From contig JAXGZQ010000003.1 in NCBI GenBank assembly GCA_040776905.1, positions 310,001-374,000 on the forward strand: DNA of 64,000 nucleotides, in the 5' to 3' direction. This stretch comes from SLHU01 sp009929975. Its GTDB lineage: Bacteria > Bacillota > Clostridia > Saccharofermentanales > UBA5734. Below the pieces are notes generated by a model. The model was not told the DNA's origin, ran no database searches, and saw only the letters and a program-made list of their open reading frames with translations. This document shows positions 36,484 to 45,800 of the stretch, in pieces. Every line of letters begins with the position of its first letter. The first letter of the stretch is position 1. The translations under genes and the position numbers were made by a program.

Positions 36484-36509
36484 AAAGGCGGCCCGGGCGG
36501 ACCGCCTTT
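36484..36509 (-). terminator. Terminator after clpC
   Basis: On the minus strand AAAGGCGG (36502-36509 complement) and CCGCCTTT (36484-36491 complement) form an eight-pair stem with a GC-rich loop, followed by ATCTTG. The U-run is short, so termination may be partial and let transcription reach the CpXC gene. Confidence 0.6.
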
Positions 36510-36534
36510 CCATTGTTATTTTATCATAGAATGC

Positions 36535-39180
36535 TTATGCGTCTGTCGACTTTGCTGATTCCGCTTCATCCCCGGCAGGCTTTACGTCCGCTTCCGTATG
36601 GCCGGAATCCGGTGTGGCCTGAACAACAATCAGCGCGCTGTCACCCACCTCAACCCGGGCGATGTCCCCGGCCTTGACGACGCCATCAAGCATCGCTTCT
36701 GAAAAGCGGTCTTCAACCGCGGACTGGATCAGACGGCGCAGTGGTCTGGCTCCATACGCTGAATCATAGCCGTGATCGGCCAGCCAGGTTTTCGCCTCAT
36801 CACTGACTTCCAGTGTCAGACCCAGATCAGCCACGCGTTTCTGCAGCCCCGCCAGCATGATGTCAACGATGCGGAGCATCGCATCCCGGCTGAGCATCCT
36901 GAAGAATATGATCTCATCAACACGATTGATGAACTCCGGATTAAACGTCTTTTTCAACTCGTCCATGACCAGATCTTTGGCTTCCTGATAAGATTTCCCA
37001 CCATAAAGTTCGACATCTTCGCGAGTGGAATTTTCATGGTTCAGAGGCGCGAACCCAATCTTCCGGCCATTGCTGCCGGTCAGCATTCTGGCGCCGATAT
37101 TGGACGTCATGATCAGGATGGTATGATTGAAGTGCACCGTACGGCCCTGACCGTCTGTCAGCCGGCCGTCTTCCAGAATCTGCAGCAGCGCGTTGAAGAC
37201 ATCCGGATGCGCTTTCTCAATCTCATCAAACAACACAACAGAGTACGGTTTGCGACGAACCTTCTCGGTCAGCTGGCCACCCTCGTCATATCCCACATAG
37301 CCCGGCGGAGATCCGATCAGCTTGGAGACATCGAATTTTTCCATATACTCCGACATATCGACACGGATCAGGGCCGACTCGTCACCGAACATGACATCCG
37401 CGAGCGCTTTCGCCAGCTCTGTCTTGCCGACACCGGTGGTCCCCAGGAAAATGAATGATCCGGTCGGCCGCTTCGGGTCTTTCAGGCCGAGCCGGCCGCG
37501 GCGGATCGCCTGGGCAATTGAACGGACCGCCTCATCCTGGCCAACCACACGTGTCTTCAGCTCATCCTCAAGCTTGCGCAGTTTATCGGAATCGCTTTCC
37601 GTCAGGCGGCGGACTGGAATACCGGTCCAGCTGGCGACAATATCCGCGATATGTTCTTCTTCAAGTACGAGTTGATTCTCTTCCAGATTACTCTGCCAGG
37701 ATGAACGTTCCGCTTCGATTTTTTCCGTAAGCGCCTGCTCCTGCTGACGCAGTTCGGCCGCCCGTTCAAACGCTTCCTGATTTGCGGCCTGTTTCTTCTG
37801 TTCAACCATTTCTGCCAGCTGGCGTTCCATCTCACGCAGTGTTTCGGGTTCACGCCGGCTTTTCAATCTCAACTTTGACGCGGCTTCATCAAGCAGATCA
37901 ATCGCCTTGTCCGGGAGAAAGCGGTCAGCAATATAGCGGGACGACAGGACAACCGAAGCTTCCACAGCTTCATCCGTTATTTTCACCTGATGATGCTGCT
38001 CGTATTTCTCGCGTAGACCCTTCATGATCAGGATGGCCTCCTCAGGTGAGGGTTCACCAACCGTAATCGGCTGGAAACGCCTCTCCAGGGCCGCATCCTT
38101 TTCGATGTGCTTGCGATATTCATCAATCGTCGTCGCACCGATCACCTGCAATTCGCCGCGGGCCATCAGTGGTTTGAGCATATTCGCCGCGTCAATCGCG
38201 CCTTCCGCGCCACCGGCACCGATCAGGGTATGCAGTTCATCGATAAATAAAATGACATCACCGGCCTTGACCGTCTCGTTCAGGCTCTTCTTGAGCCGCT
38301 CTTCGAACTCACCGCGATACTTCGACCCGGCCACCATGCTGGCCATATCAAGCGAAACCAGACGCTTGCCGGCCAGAATATCCGGTACGACATCGCTCAC
38401 GATGCGCTGAGCCAGTCCCTCGGCGATCGCTGTCTTGCCGACACCGGGCTCTCCGATCAGAACCGGGTTGTTCTTCGTCCGGCGGCAGAGAATCTGCATG
38501 ACCCGGTTGATTTCTTCCTCACGGCCAATGATGGGATCGAAACGGCTGTCACGTGCCATCTGTGTCAGGTCATGGCCGAATTTATCCAGTGTCGGGGTGC
38601 CTTTGCCGGACTGGTCGCCGCGGCTGCTCAGATTCTGATTGATTTCCGCGATTTCCGGATCCTCGCTGCCGCCGCCCTCCTGAGGCCTTTCACCTGATAA
38701 ATCGGACGTCCCGGAGTTGTCAACGGAAAGATAGGCCGTCAGTTGCGCGTAAAGCTTGCGGGGGTCAATCTGGCTGGACCGCAGAATTCTCATCGCGACG
38801 CTTTCACCTTCACGAATCATCCCCATCAGCAAATGCTCAGGCTGGATGATATCACTGTGCCGGACCCGTGACTCATAAGCCGCCAGTTCCATGACACGAC
38901 GGGTTCGCGGTGTAAACATTGCCATGATTTTATCCGATTCCAGCTCCTCAACCGGTTCAGAGTCATCAGGTTTCTGTGAATTCATCTGCTGCAGAACCGT
39001 CTTGATCTTCTCAATCGTCAATCCCGATTGGTTGAGCAGATCGCCGGCATAACCGCTGTCCTCTTCCATGATCCCGGCGAGCAGATGCTCGGTTCCCAGG
39101 TAATTGAGTCCGAATGACCGGGCCAGACGGTAGGCCGCAACGAGAACACCGCCGCTTCTTTCTGATAAACGCATCATCAT
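36535..39180 (-). CDS. clpC: Clp protease ATPase subunit ClpC
   Basis: AAA+ unfoldase that feeds ClpP and, in Bacillota, degrades arginine-phosphorylated proteins. 881 residues: double Clp_N repeat (about 5-150), first AAA domain with Walker A GEPGVGKT at 243-250, a middle coiled coil with a UVR-like motif (AFERAAELRQQEQALTEKI near 470), and the second AAA domain with GTTGVGKTELAKALA. A GGAGG site is eight bases before the first of three ATG codons. Last gene of the ctsR operon, 16 bases after mcsB. Confidence 0.97.
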   Translation of the reverse strand: MMMRLSERSGGVLVAAYRLARSFGLNYLGTEHLLAGIMEEDSGYAGDLLNQSGLTIEKIKTVLQQMNSQKPDDSEPVEELESDKIMAMFTPRTRRVMELAAYESRVRHSDIIQPEHLLMGMIREGESVAMRILRSSQIDPRKLYAQLTAYLSVDNSGTSDLSGERPQEGGGSEDPEIAEINQNLSSRGDQSGKGTPTLDKFGHDLTQMARDSRFDPIIGREEEINRVMQILCRRTKNNPVLIGEPGVGKTAIAEGLAQRIVSDVVPDILAGKRLVSLDMASMVAGSKYRGEFEERLKKSLNETVKAGDVILFIDELHTLIGAGGAEGAIDAANMLKPLMARGELQVIGATTIDEYRKHIEKDAALERRFQPITVGEPSPEEAILIMKGLREKYEQHHQVKITDEAVEASVVLSSRYIADRFLPDKAIDLLDEAASKLRLKSRREPETLREMERQLAEMVEQKKQAANQEAFERAAELRQQEQALTEKIEAERSSWQSNLEENQLVLEEEHIADIVASWTGIPVRRLTESDSDKLRKLEDELKTRVVGQDEAVRSIAQAIRRGRLGLKDPKRPTGSFIFLGTTGVGKTELAKALADVMFGDESALIRVDMSEYMEKFDVSKLIGSPPGYVGYDEGGQLTEKVRRKPYSVVLFDEIEKAHPDVFNALLQILEDGRLTDGQGRTVHFNHTILIMTSNIGARMLTGSNGRKIGFAPLNHENSTREDVELYGGKSYQEAKDLVMDELKKTFNPEFINRVDEIIFFRMLSRDAMLRIVDIMLAGLQKRVADLGLTLEVSDEAKTWLADHGYDSAYGARPLRRLIQSAVEDRFSEAMLDGVVKAGDIARVEVGDSALIVVQATPDSGHTEADVKPAGDEAESAKSTDA

Positions 39181-39196
39181 GATTTATTCCTCCAGA

Positions 39197-40222
39197 TTAT
39201 TGATTCAACAGGCTGCGGATTGTTTCCGCTCTCGCCTGATCCCGTTCTTCGGGTGTCATCAGTCTTCCATGTGCTTTCTGGATACTGGCCGGCCCGATTG
39301 CCGACTGCATCCGGTTGATGTCTTCAGTTTTGACTTGATCGATGATACCGAGCGCGATACCCAGCCGAAGGTCTGACAACAAAGCAAACGCTTCTTCCGA
39401 TGGCATCAGCCTGGCATGCCGCAGGATGCCGTAAGCCCGCATGACACGGTTTTCCAAAAGCAAAGCAGACTGTTCATGCAGGACACGGCGGTTATGCCGT
39501 TCCTGTTCAATGATCTGCTGCAGCATCTGCTTGAGGTCACTGATCAGCTCTGTTTCACTTGAGCCCAGCGTCAGCTGGTTTGATATCTGATACAGATTCC
39601 CCTGGCTTTTGCTGTGTTCACCATAGAGTCCGCGGACCACGAATCCCATTTTCGCCAGACTTTCAGCGACCTGACGCATCACACCGCTCATCGTCAGAGC
39701 GGGCAGATGGGCCATGACCGATGATCGCATACCGGTACCGGTATTCGTCGGGCAGGCAGTGAGAAATCCATAAGTGTCGCTGTACGCGATCGGCAGCTGT
39801 TCTTCCAGACGGATCGCCGCGGTTTCTGCTGCACGATAGGCCGCTTCCAGATCAAGACCCGGGCGCATCGACTGTATGCGGATGTGGTCTTCTTCATTGA
39901 TCATGATCGACACCGACTCATCTCGTCGGATCATGACCTTATGATATTGTTTGGCCACCACCAGTTCCTCGCTGATCAGCCGTTTTTCCACCAGCGCCAT
40001 CTGATCTTCCTGGCTCATTTCGTCGAGTTCCAGTACCAGGTAATCCTTTTTCAGCGACTCATCACCATCGAAAAAGCGCTCCGAGATAAGGGAGGCCGCC
40101 TCTCTGGCCTGATCGCGGCTCATACGGTGGGGAAATGGCAGTGTCTCGAGATTCCGGGCCAGACGGACCCGGCTGCTAATGATCACATCACTGTCAGGCC
40201 CGGCTTCTGTATACCAGCTCAT
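39197..40222 (-). CDS. mcsB: Protein arginine kinase McsB
   Basis: Phosphorylates arginines on CtsR and on damaged proteins, marking them for ClpC-ClpP. 341 residues. ISSRVRLARNLETLPFP at the N-terminus and LTACPTNTGTGMRSSVMAHL in the active-site region are conserved guanidino-kinase features. The C-terminal RDQARA fits the phosphoarginine-binding RDxxRA motif. It needs McsA for activity in B. subtilis; mcsA overlaps it by four bases. Confidence 0.96.
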   Translation of the reverse strand: MSWYTEAGPDSDVIISSRVRLARNLETLPFPHRMSRDQAREAASLISERFFDGDESLKKDYLVLELDEMSQEDQMALVEKRLISEELVVAKQYHKVMIRRDESVSIMINEEDHIRIQSMRPGLDLEAAYRAAETAAIRLEEQLPIAYSDTYGFLTACPTNTGTGMRSSVMAHLPALTMSGVMRQVAESLAKMGFVVRGLYGEHSKSQGNLYQISNQLTLGSSETELISDLKQMLQQIIEQERHNRRVLHEQSALLLENRVMRAYGILRHARLMPSEEAFALLSDLRLGIALGIIDQVKTEDINRMQSAIGPASIQKAHGRLMTPEERDQARAETIRSLLNQ

Positions 40223-40827
40223 GTGGTCTCCTCCTTCTCCTGACGCTGCTTGGCTTCCAGTGAGTGGATCTGATCGCGCAGACCGGCCGCTCTCTCATAA
40301 TCTTCCTGTTCAACCGCGGTTTTGAGCTTATGCCGCAGTGTCTCCAGCCGGACGTCATCCGACGGTGGCCCAAGCGGAGCTGCTGCGGTGTCTGCCGCGG
40401 CACTGACCGCTTCTGCCGTTTCCATCTGATGGCCTGACCGCTTCTTGCCGTGATGACGGATATTCCCCTGGACACGGCGGAATACGGGATCAAGCCGCTC
40501 AGAAAAAGCATCGTAACAATGGCTGCAGCCGAAAAGACCGGTCTTGCGGAAATCCTGATAGCTCAATCCACAGGTCGGGCAAATCAACTGTTGACCACCA
40601 CCCGGTCCGAATTCCGGAATGCCGCCGGCCGGATTGAAAATATTGCCAACCGTCAGCGGGGCGCTGCCGAACATCTGGTTGAGATAGCTTTTCATCTGCT
40701 GTCCCAGGTTCTGTTCAGACGCACAGACCTCACAAAGATGGTATTCCTTTTTTTGACCCTGACGGGTCTGTTTCAGGTGAATCGTCGCTTCTCGCTCATG
40801 ACAGATCTGGCACAGCATCCTGCTCAC
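40219..40827 (-). CDS. mcsA: McsB activator McsA
   Basis: Zinc protein that activates McsB. 202 residues with four CxxC pairs: CQIC, CEVC, CPTC and CSHC within the first 105 residues, and a C-terminal UVR motif (LKTAVEQEDYERAAGLRDQI). The N-terminus MSRMLCQICHEREATIHL is typical. Overlaps ctsR and mcsB by four bases each. Confidence 0.94.
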   Translation of the reverse strand: MSRMLCQICHEREATIHLKQTRQGQKKEYHLCEVCASEQNLGQQMKSYLNQMFGSAPLTVGNIFNPAGGIPEFGPGGGQQLICPTCGLSYQDFRKTGLFGCSHCYDAFSERLDPVFRRVQGNIRHHGKKRSGHQMETAEAVSAAADTAAAPLGPPSDDVRLETLRHKLKTAVEQEDYERAAGLRDQIHSLEAKQRQEKEETT

Positions 40828-41291
40828 TCCTGTCCAACCATCAAACTGGTCAGCATATTTTTAAGAATTGTCATTCTGGTCCGATCTTTCAAATCGGCGG
40901 GCAGATCCGACAGCGAATGGTCCGAGACAGCGGCGGTCAACAGTTTGGTATCACGCTCACCGACAATCTCATAGTCCAGAAAATTCCGTATGAGAATCTC
41001 CGCCTGATGCTGCGACAGCTGTTCACCGATATGGTTCAGGGCATGCAGCAGATACTGAGACGGAGAAGCCTGCCGGATGCGTCGGATCCGAATCCAGCCG
41101 CCACCGCCGCGCCGGCTTTCTACCAGATAACCCTGATGATTGGCAAATCGTGTGGCCAGCACATAGGTAATCTGGGACGGAACACAATTCATCTGCTCCG
41201 CCAGCTCACTGCGGGTAATCTCGATACTGCCCTGATTCTGATCGATCATCTGCTTGATCATCTGCTCAACCAGATCGCTGATTCGTGCCAT
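40824..41291 (-). CDS. ctsR: Heat-shock repressor CtsR
   Basis: Dimeric winged-helix repressor of class III heat-shock genes. 155 residues from the ATG at 41291 (GGAGGAG site); a GTG one codon earlier is possible. The DNA-contacting wing reads RGGGGWIRI with Arg61; most family members have RGGGGYIRI, so Tyr is Trp here. It probably represses its own operon through the heptad repeat at the promoter. Confidence 0.95.
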   Translation of the reverse strand: MARISDLVEQMIKQMIDQNQGSIEITRSELAEQMNCVPSQITYVLATRFANHQGYLVESRRGGGGWIRIRRIRQASPSQYLLHALNHIGEQLSQHQAEILIRNFLDYEIVGERDTKLLTAAVSDHSLSDLPADLKDRTRMTILKNMLTSLMVGQE

Positions 41292-41303
41292 CACGTCTCC
41301 TCC

Positions 41304-41327
41304 TTTTGACTTTGTCTTTCTTTGTCT
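41304..41327 (-). promoter_or_regulatory. CtsR-type heptad operator
   Basis: On the minus strand AGACAAA-GAA-AGACAAA (41311-41327) matches the known CtsR box RGTCAAA-NAN-RGTCAAA except for A in place of T in both heptads, and a further GTCAAA (41305-41310) follows. It covers the expected transcription start just downstream of the -10, a standard repressor position. Confidence 0.75.
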
Positions 41328-41332
41328 TATAA

Positions 41333-41361
41333 AGAATACATTATTTCTGCTCCGCCGTCAA
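41333..41361 (-). promoter_or_regulatory. Promoter of the ctsR-mcsA-mcsB-clpC operon
   Basis: Minus strand TTGACG (41356-41361), 17-base spacer, TATTCT (41333-41338). The CtsR operator begins six bases downstream of the -10. Confidence 0.7.
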
Positions 41362-41440
41362 TCATTTGCGAGCCCGTTCCCGCCTGCCAGACATGAACAG
41401 TTTATGAATTCATCGGCCGAATCTGAGGCCCGGGAAGCCG

Positions 41441-41480
41441 CTATCGGCGACGGAGCGTGCTATAATGACATCACCGATAG
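41441..41480 (+). promoter_or_regulatory. Extended -10 promoter flanked by an inverted repeat
   Basis: TGC-TATAAT (TATAAT at 41461-41466) is an extended -10 with no good -35. Arms CTATCGG (41441-41447) and CCGATAG (41474-41480) lie symmetrically around it, which suggests an operator. It precedes the homocysteine methyltransferase-like gene by about 40 bases. No SAM or cobalamin riboswitch is seen. Confidence 0.5.
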
Positions 41481-41506
41481 GATCTGAATTCCAGGAGGAC
41501 AGACGT

Positions 41507-42808
41507 ATGGCGCATACAAACCGTCTCATACGGAACGATGGCACGCCTTGGCTTCTCGACGGCGCGACCGGAACCTGGCTGCAATCGCATGGTCTGCCGC
41601 CCGGGGTGTCGCTGGAGCGCTGGGTTTTAGATCATCCACAGGTGCTTGCCGATCTTCAGCAGGCTTATCTGGAAGCCGGCAGCCAGATCATCTATACCTT
41701 TACCTTCGGCGCCAACCGGCCGAAGCTGCTCCGCCACGGTTATCAACCGGATGAAGCCGCCGCCTGCAACAAGGCACTGGCCGACATCAGCTGCCAGGTT
41801 CGTGACCGGTATCTAGGCGGGCATCCCGGAGCCACTGTTCTGGTTGCCGGTGATCTGGCACCAACCGGTGAGTTTCTTGCGCCGGCCGGCACGATGTCCT
41901 TCAGCCAGTTGGTTGAAGTATACAGCGAGCAGGTCAGTGCCCTGGTCACAAGCGGTGTGGATCTTTTTGTCATTGAAACCATGTTTGATCTGGCCCAGAC
42001 CCGTGCGGCATTGATCGCGATCCGCCAACAATGCCAGCTGCCCGTCATTGCCTCTATGACCCTTGAACCGCACGGACATACACTTTCCGGCGACAGGGCG
42101 GACTGCTGTCTGCTGACGCTGGCCGCTCTGGGCGCTGACGCCTTTGGCTTCAACTGCTCACAGGGACCTGACGAGCTGGCCGACTGGCTGCGGCCCCTGC
42201 TGCGAATCAGCCCGCTGCCGCTGCTGGCAAAACCGAATGCCGGCCGGCCGGTGCAGATTGAAGGACAGACGGTATTTCCCATGGATCCACAGGCCTTTGC
42301 CAGCCGCATGGAGCAGCTCGCGGAAATCGGTATCGCCTGTCTCGGCGGCTGCTGTGGTACCGGTCCTGAACATATCCGTCAGATGAGGATGATGATTGAT
42401 CGCCAGCCGCCCATACCCATGCCTCTATCTGACCGTTCAGAGATGATGATCTGCTCGGCTCGGCAGACCTGGACCGTTGATCCGGCAAAAATCAGCACAC
42501 TGCCATTGATTGAAGTAAGACAGGCGGATGAATGGGTCGACGACATGATGGAGGCGGCCGACAACGATCCGCCGGCCATCATCTGCGAACTGTCCGGCCT
42601 GCCGGATAACGGCAGCCCGGACCTGGACGACTGGTTCGACACATTGCTGGAATTACAGCTGATGGTGCATCAGCCGCTTATCTTCACATGCCCCGATCCA
42701 TCCGCCTGGGCGGCACTGCGCTCCCTGCTGACAATTTACAACGGCAAAGCCGGCATTACGGGGCATCAGGCACCGGAGATATCCGGAACCCTGCGCATCA
42801 CCTGCTGA
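41507..42808 (+). CDS. Homocysteine S-methyltransferase-like protein
   Basis: 433 residues from the ATG at 41507 with AGGAGG seven bases upstream. Residues 1 to about 305 are a homocysteine-binding (S-methyltransferase) TIM barrel with LLDGATGTWLQ at the N-terminus and the zinc cysteines in GFNCSQGP and GGCCGTGPEHI. The last roughly 120 residues form an extra domain I do not recognise. It lacks the folate, cobalamin and activation domains of MetH, so it may use another methyl donor or work with separate corrinoid proteins. Convergent with rpoC. Confidence 0.82.
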   Translation: MAHTNRLIRNDGTPWLLDGATGTWLQSHGLPPGVSLERWVLDHPQVLADLQQAYLEAGSQIIYTFTFGANRPKLLRHGYQPDEAAACNKALADISCQVRDRYLGGHPGATVLVAGDLAPTGEFLAPAGTMSFSQLVEVYSEQVSALVTSGVDLFVIETMFDLAQTRAALIAIRQQCQLPVIASMTLEPHGHTLSGDRADCCLLTLAALGADAFGFNCSQGPDELADWLRPLLRISPLPLLAKPNAGRPVQIEGQTVFPMDPQAFASRMEQLAEIGIACLGGCCGTGPEHIRQMRMMIDRQPPIPMPLSDRSEMMICSARQTWTVDPAKISTLPLIEVRQADEWVDDMMEAADNDPPAIICELSGLPDNGSPDLDDWFDTLLELQLMVHQPLIFTCPDPSAWAALRSLLTIYNGKAGITGHQAPEISGTLRITC

Positions 42809-42823
42809 ATCAACCCGGCGCGC

Positions 42824-42853
42824 AAAAAAGCGTCCCCGCAGGGACGCTTTTTT
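42824..42853. terminator. Bidirectional terminator between the methyltransferase gene and rpoC
   Basis: Perfect stem AAAAAAGCGTCCC/GGGACGCTTTTTT with a CGCA loop. The U-run exists on both strands, so it can stop the rpoBC transcript as well as the convergent one. Confidence 0.92.
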
Positions 42854-42872
42854 ATTTGAAACTTTATGCAGG

Positions 42873-45800
42873 TTATTCAGCGGCTTCAGACTGAAGCAAA
42901 TCTCGATTCTCCTCAATCACCGGAACCGGCGTCACATTTCGGTAGCGGTTCATGCCGGTGCCGGCCGGAATCAGCTTGCCGATGATGACATTTTCCTTCA
43001 GGCCAAGCAGCGGATCAATCTTGCCCTTGACCGCGGCGTCGGTGAGAACACGGGTCGTCTCCTGGAAAGAGGCAGCCGACAGGAAAGAGTCGGTGGCGAG
43101 TGAAGCCTTGGTAATACCAAGCAGCACCCGTTTGCCGCTGGCCGGATTAAGACCAGCCGTCATGGCGCGGTCGTTCTCCAGCTCAAAATCAAACATGTCA
43201 ACCAGACTTCCGGTCATCAGCTCGGTATCGCCCGGATCATCCACCCGGATCTTGCGCATCATCTGGCGGGTAATGATCTCAATGTGCTTGTCATTGATCT
43301 CAACACCGTTGTTCTTATAGACTTTCAGAACTTCGTGAATGATATACTTCTGGACACCGCGAACCCCTTTGATGCGCATGATATCATGCGGATTCACGGA
43401 ACCGTCGGTCAGCAGATCACCAGCCTCAATCACATCGCCGCTGCTCACAGAGAGCGGTGCGCTCAGCGGAATGGTGTACGTCACCACTTCACCATCCGAG
43501 GCGGTTACGGTAACCTCCCGTTTGCGCTTGCCTGTTTCCTCAACCTTGACCACACCGTCCAACTCAGAGATTGTTGCCTGGCCTTTGGGTTTACGTGCCT
43601 CGAACAGTTCCTCAACACGCGGCAGACCCTGGGTGATATCATCGCCCGAGGCGATACCGCCGGTATGGAAGGTCCGCATGGTCAGCTGGGTTCCGGGTTC
43701 ACCGATTGACTGAGCTGCCATGATGCCGACCGCTTCGCCGCCGACAGCCGGTTCGCCGGATGCCAGGTTAACACCGTAGCAGCGCGCGCAGATACCATGA
43801 CGGGCCCGACAGGCCAGTACGGATCTGACGGCAACGGTCTTGATATCCATCGCTTCAAGCCGCGTCGCGATCTGATAGGTGATCAATTCATTTTTGGCGA
43901 CAATCAGTTCACCGGTTTTAGGGTCGGTCAGATCTTTTGCGGCATAACGGCCGGTGATCCGGTCCACCAGTGACTCAACAATCCGGCGGCTGCCTGTGCT
44001 GCCGACCGTAACGGCACTAACGTCGATATATTCATCCGTTCCACAGTCATTCTCACGGATGATGACATCCTGCGAGACATCGACCAGACGACGGGTCAGA
44101 TACCCTGAGTCGGCTGTTTTCAGTGCGGTATCGGACAGCGCTTTACGTGAACCATGGCTGGAAATGAAGAATTCCAGAACATTCATGCCTTCACGCAGAT
44201 TGGACTTGATCGGAATTTCAATCGTTTTACCAGAAGTATCGCTCATGTTGCCGCGCATACCGGCCAGCTGCTTGATCTGGTTGATATTGCCGCGGGCACC
44301 GGACTGGGACATCATGTAAACCGGATTGAACCGGCCCAGGCTGTTTTTCAGCGTCTCTGTAATGTCGTCCGTGGTCGTCCGCCAGATTTTGACAACCGCC
44401 TCATAGCGGCCGGTATCATTGAGCAGGCCCCTCTGATGCTGGCGATTGATGTAGTCAACTTTTTCCTCTGCTTCAGTAATGTGCTTCTTCTTGACATCGG
44501 GGACGATCATGTCGAAGATACCGATCGAAATACCGCCGACCGTTGAATAATGGTAGCCAAGCGTCTTGATCCGGTCAAGCAATGCCGCGGTTACCGAAAT
44601 GCCATGCTGATGAACACAACGTTCAACCAGTAGACCCAGCTCTTTTTTGCCGACCAGGAAGTCGCATTCGAGCGCCATTTCATTTGCCGGGTCGCTGCGG
44701 TCGACAAATCCGAGATCCTGAGGAATAATTTCATTGAAAATGAAACGTCCCAGCGTACTCTCAACAACAGCGGTCCGTTGACGTCCGGCGAAATCGCGGG
44801 TGGTACGGACTTTAATCCGGGCATGCAGATCAAGTTCATGGGTGTCATAGGCCATGACCGCTTCATTAACCGAAGAGAAGACTTTACCTTCGCCCTTCGC
44901 CCCTTCGCGGTCGATGGTCAGATAGTAGCAGCCGAGGACCATATCCTGAGTCGGAACGGTGACCGGTTTACCATCCTGAGGTTTGAGCAAGTTGTTCGCA
45001 GACAACATCAGGAAGCGGGCTTCAGCCTGTGCCTCCGCTGAAAGCGGTACGTGTACGGCCATCTGATCACCGTCGAAGTCCGCGTTATAAGCGGTACAGA
45101 CAAGCGGATGGAGCTTGATGGCACGGCCCTCAACCAGAACCGGCTCAAAGGCCTGGATACCCAGACGATGCAGGGTCGGCGCGCGATTGAGCAGAACCGG
45201 ATGATCCTTGATGACTTCTTCCAGAATATCCCAGACAATGTCATTGGCACGATCCACCAGCCGGCGGGCGGTTTTGATGTTATGGGCATGGCCGGCCTGG
45301 ACGATTTTCTTCATGACAAACGGCTTGAACAGCTCGAGCGCCATTTCCTTGGGCAGACCGCACTGGTGCAGTTTCAGTTCCGGACCGACAACGATAACAG
45401 AACGGCCGGAATAGTCAACGCGCTTGCCGAGCAGATTCTGGCGGAACCGCCCCTGTTTGCCTTTCAGCATATCGGAAAGACTCTTGAGCGCACGATTTCC
45501 GGCACCGGTTACCGGACGGCCGCGGCGGCCGTTATCGATCAACGCGTCAACCGCCTCCTGCAGCATCCGCTTCTCATTGCGCACGATGATTTCAGGCGCT
45601 CCGAGCTGCAGCAGCTTATTCAGGCGGTTATTGCGGTTGATGACCCGGCGGTAGAGATCATTGAGGTCAGAGGTCGCGAAGCGGCCACCGTCCAACTGCA
45701 CCATCGGGCGCAGCTCAGGCGGCAGGACAGGCAGGACATCGAGCACCATCCAATCCGGATGATTACCGGATTTCTTGAAGGCCTCAACAACTTCCAGACG

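Noticed and set aside
36772..37458. 228-codon plus-strand frame opposite clpC
   Set aside because: Antisense to the second AAA domain of clpC and without a start signal.
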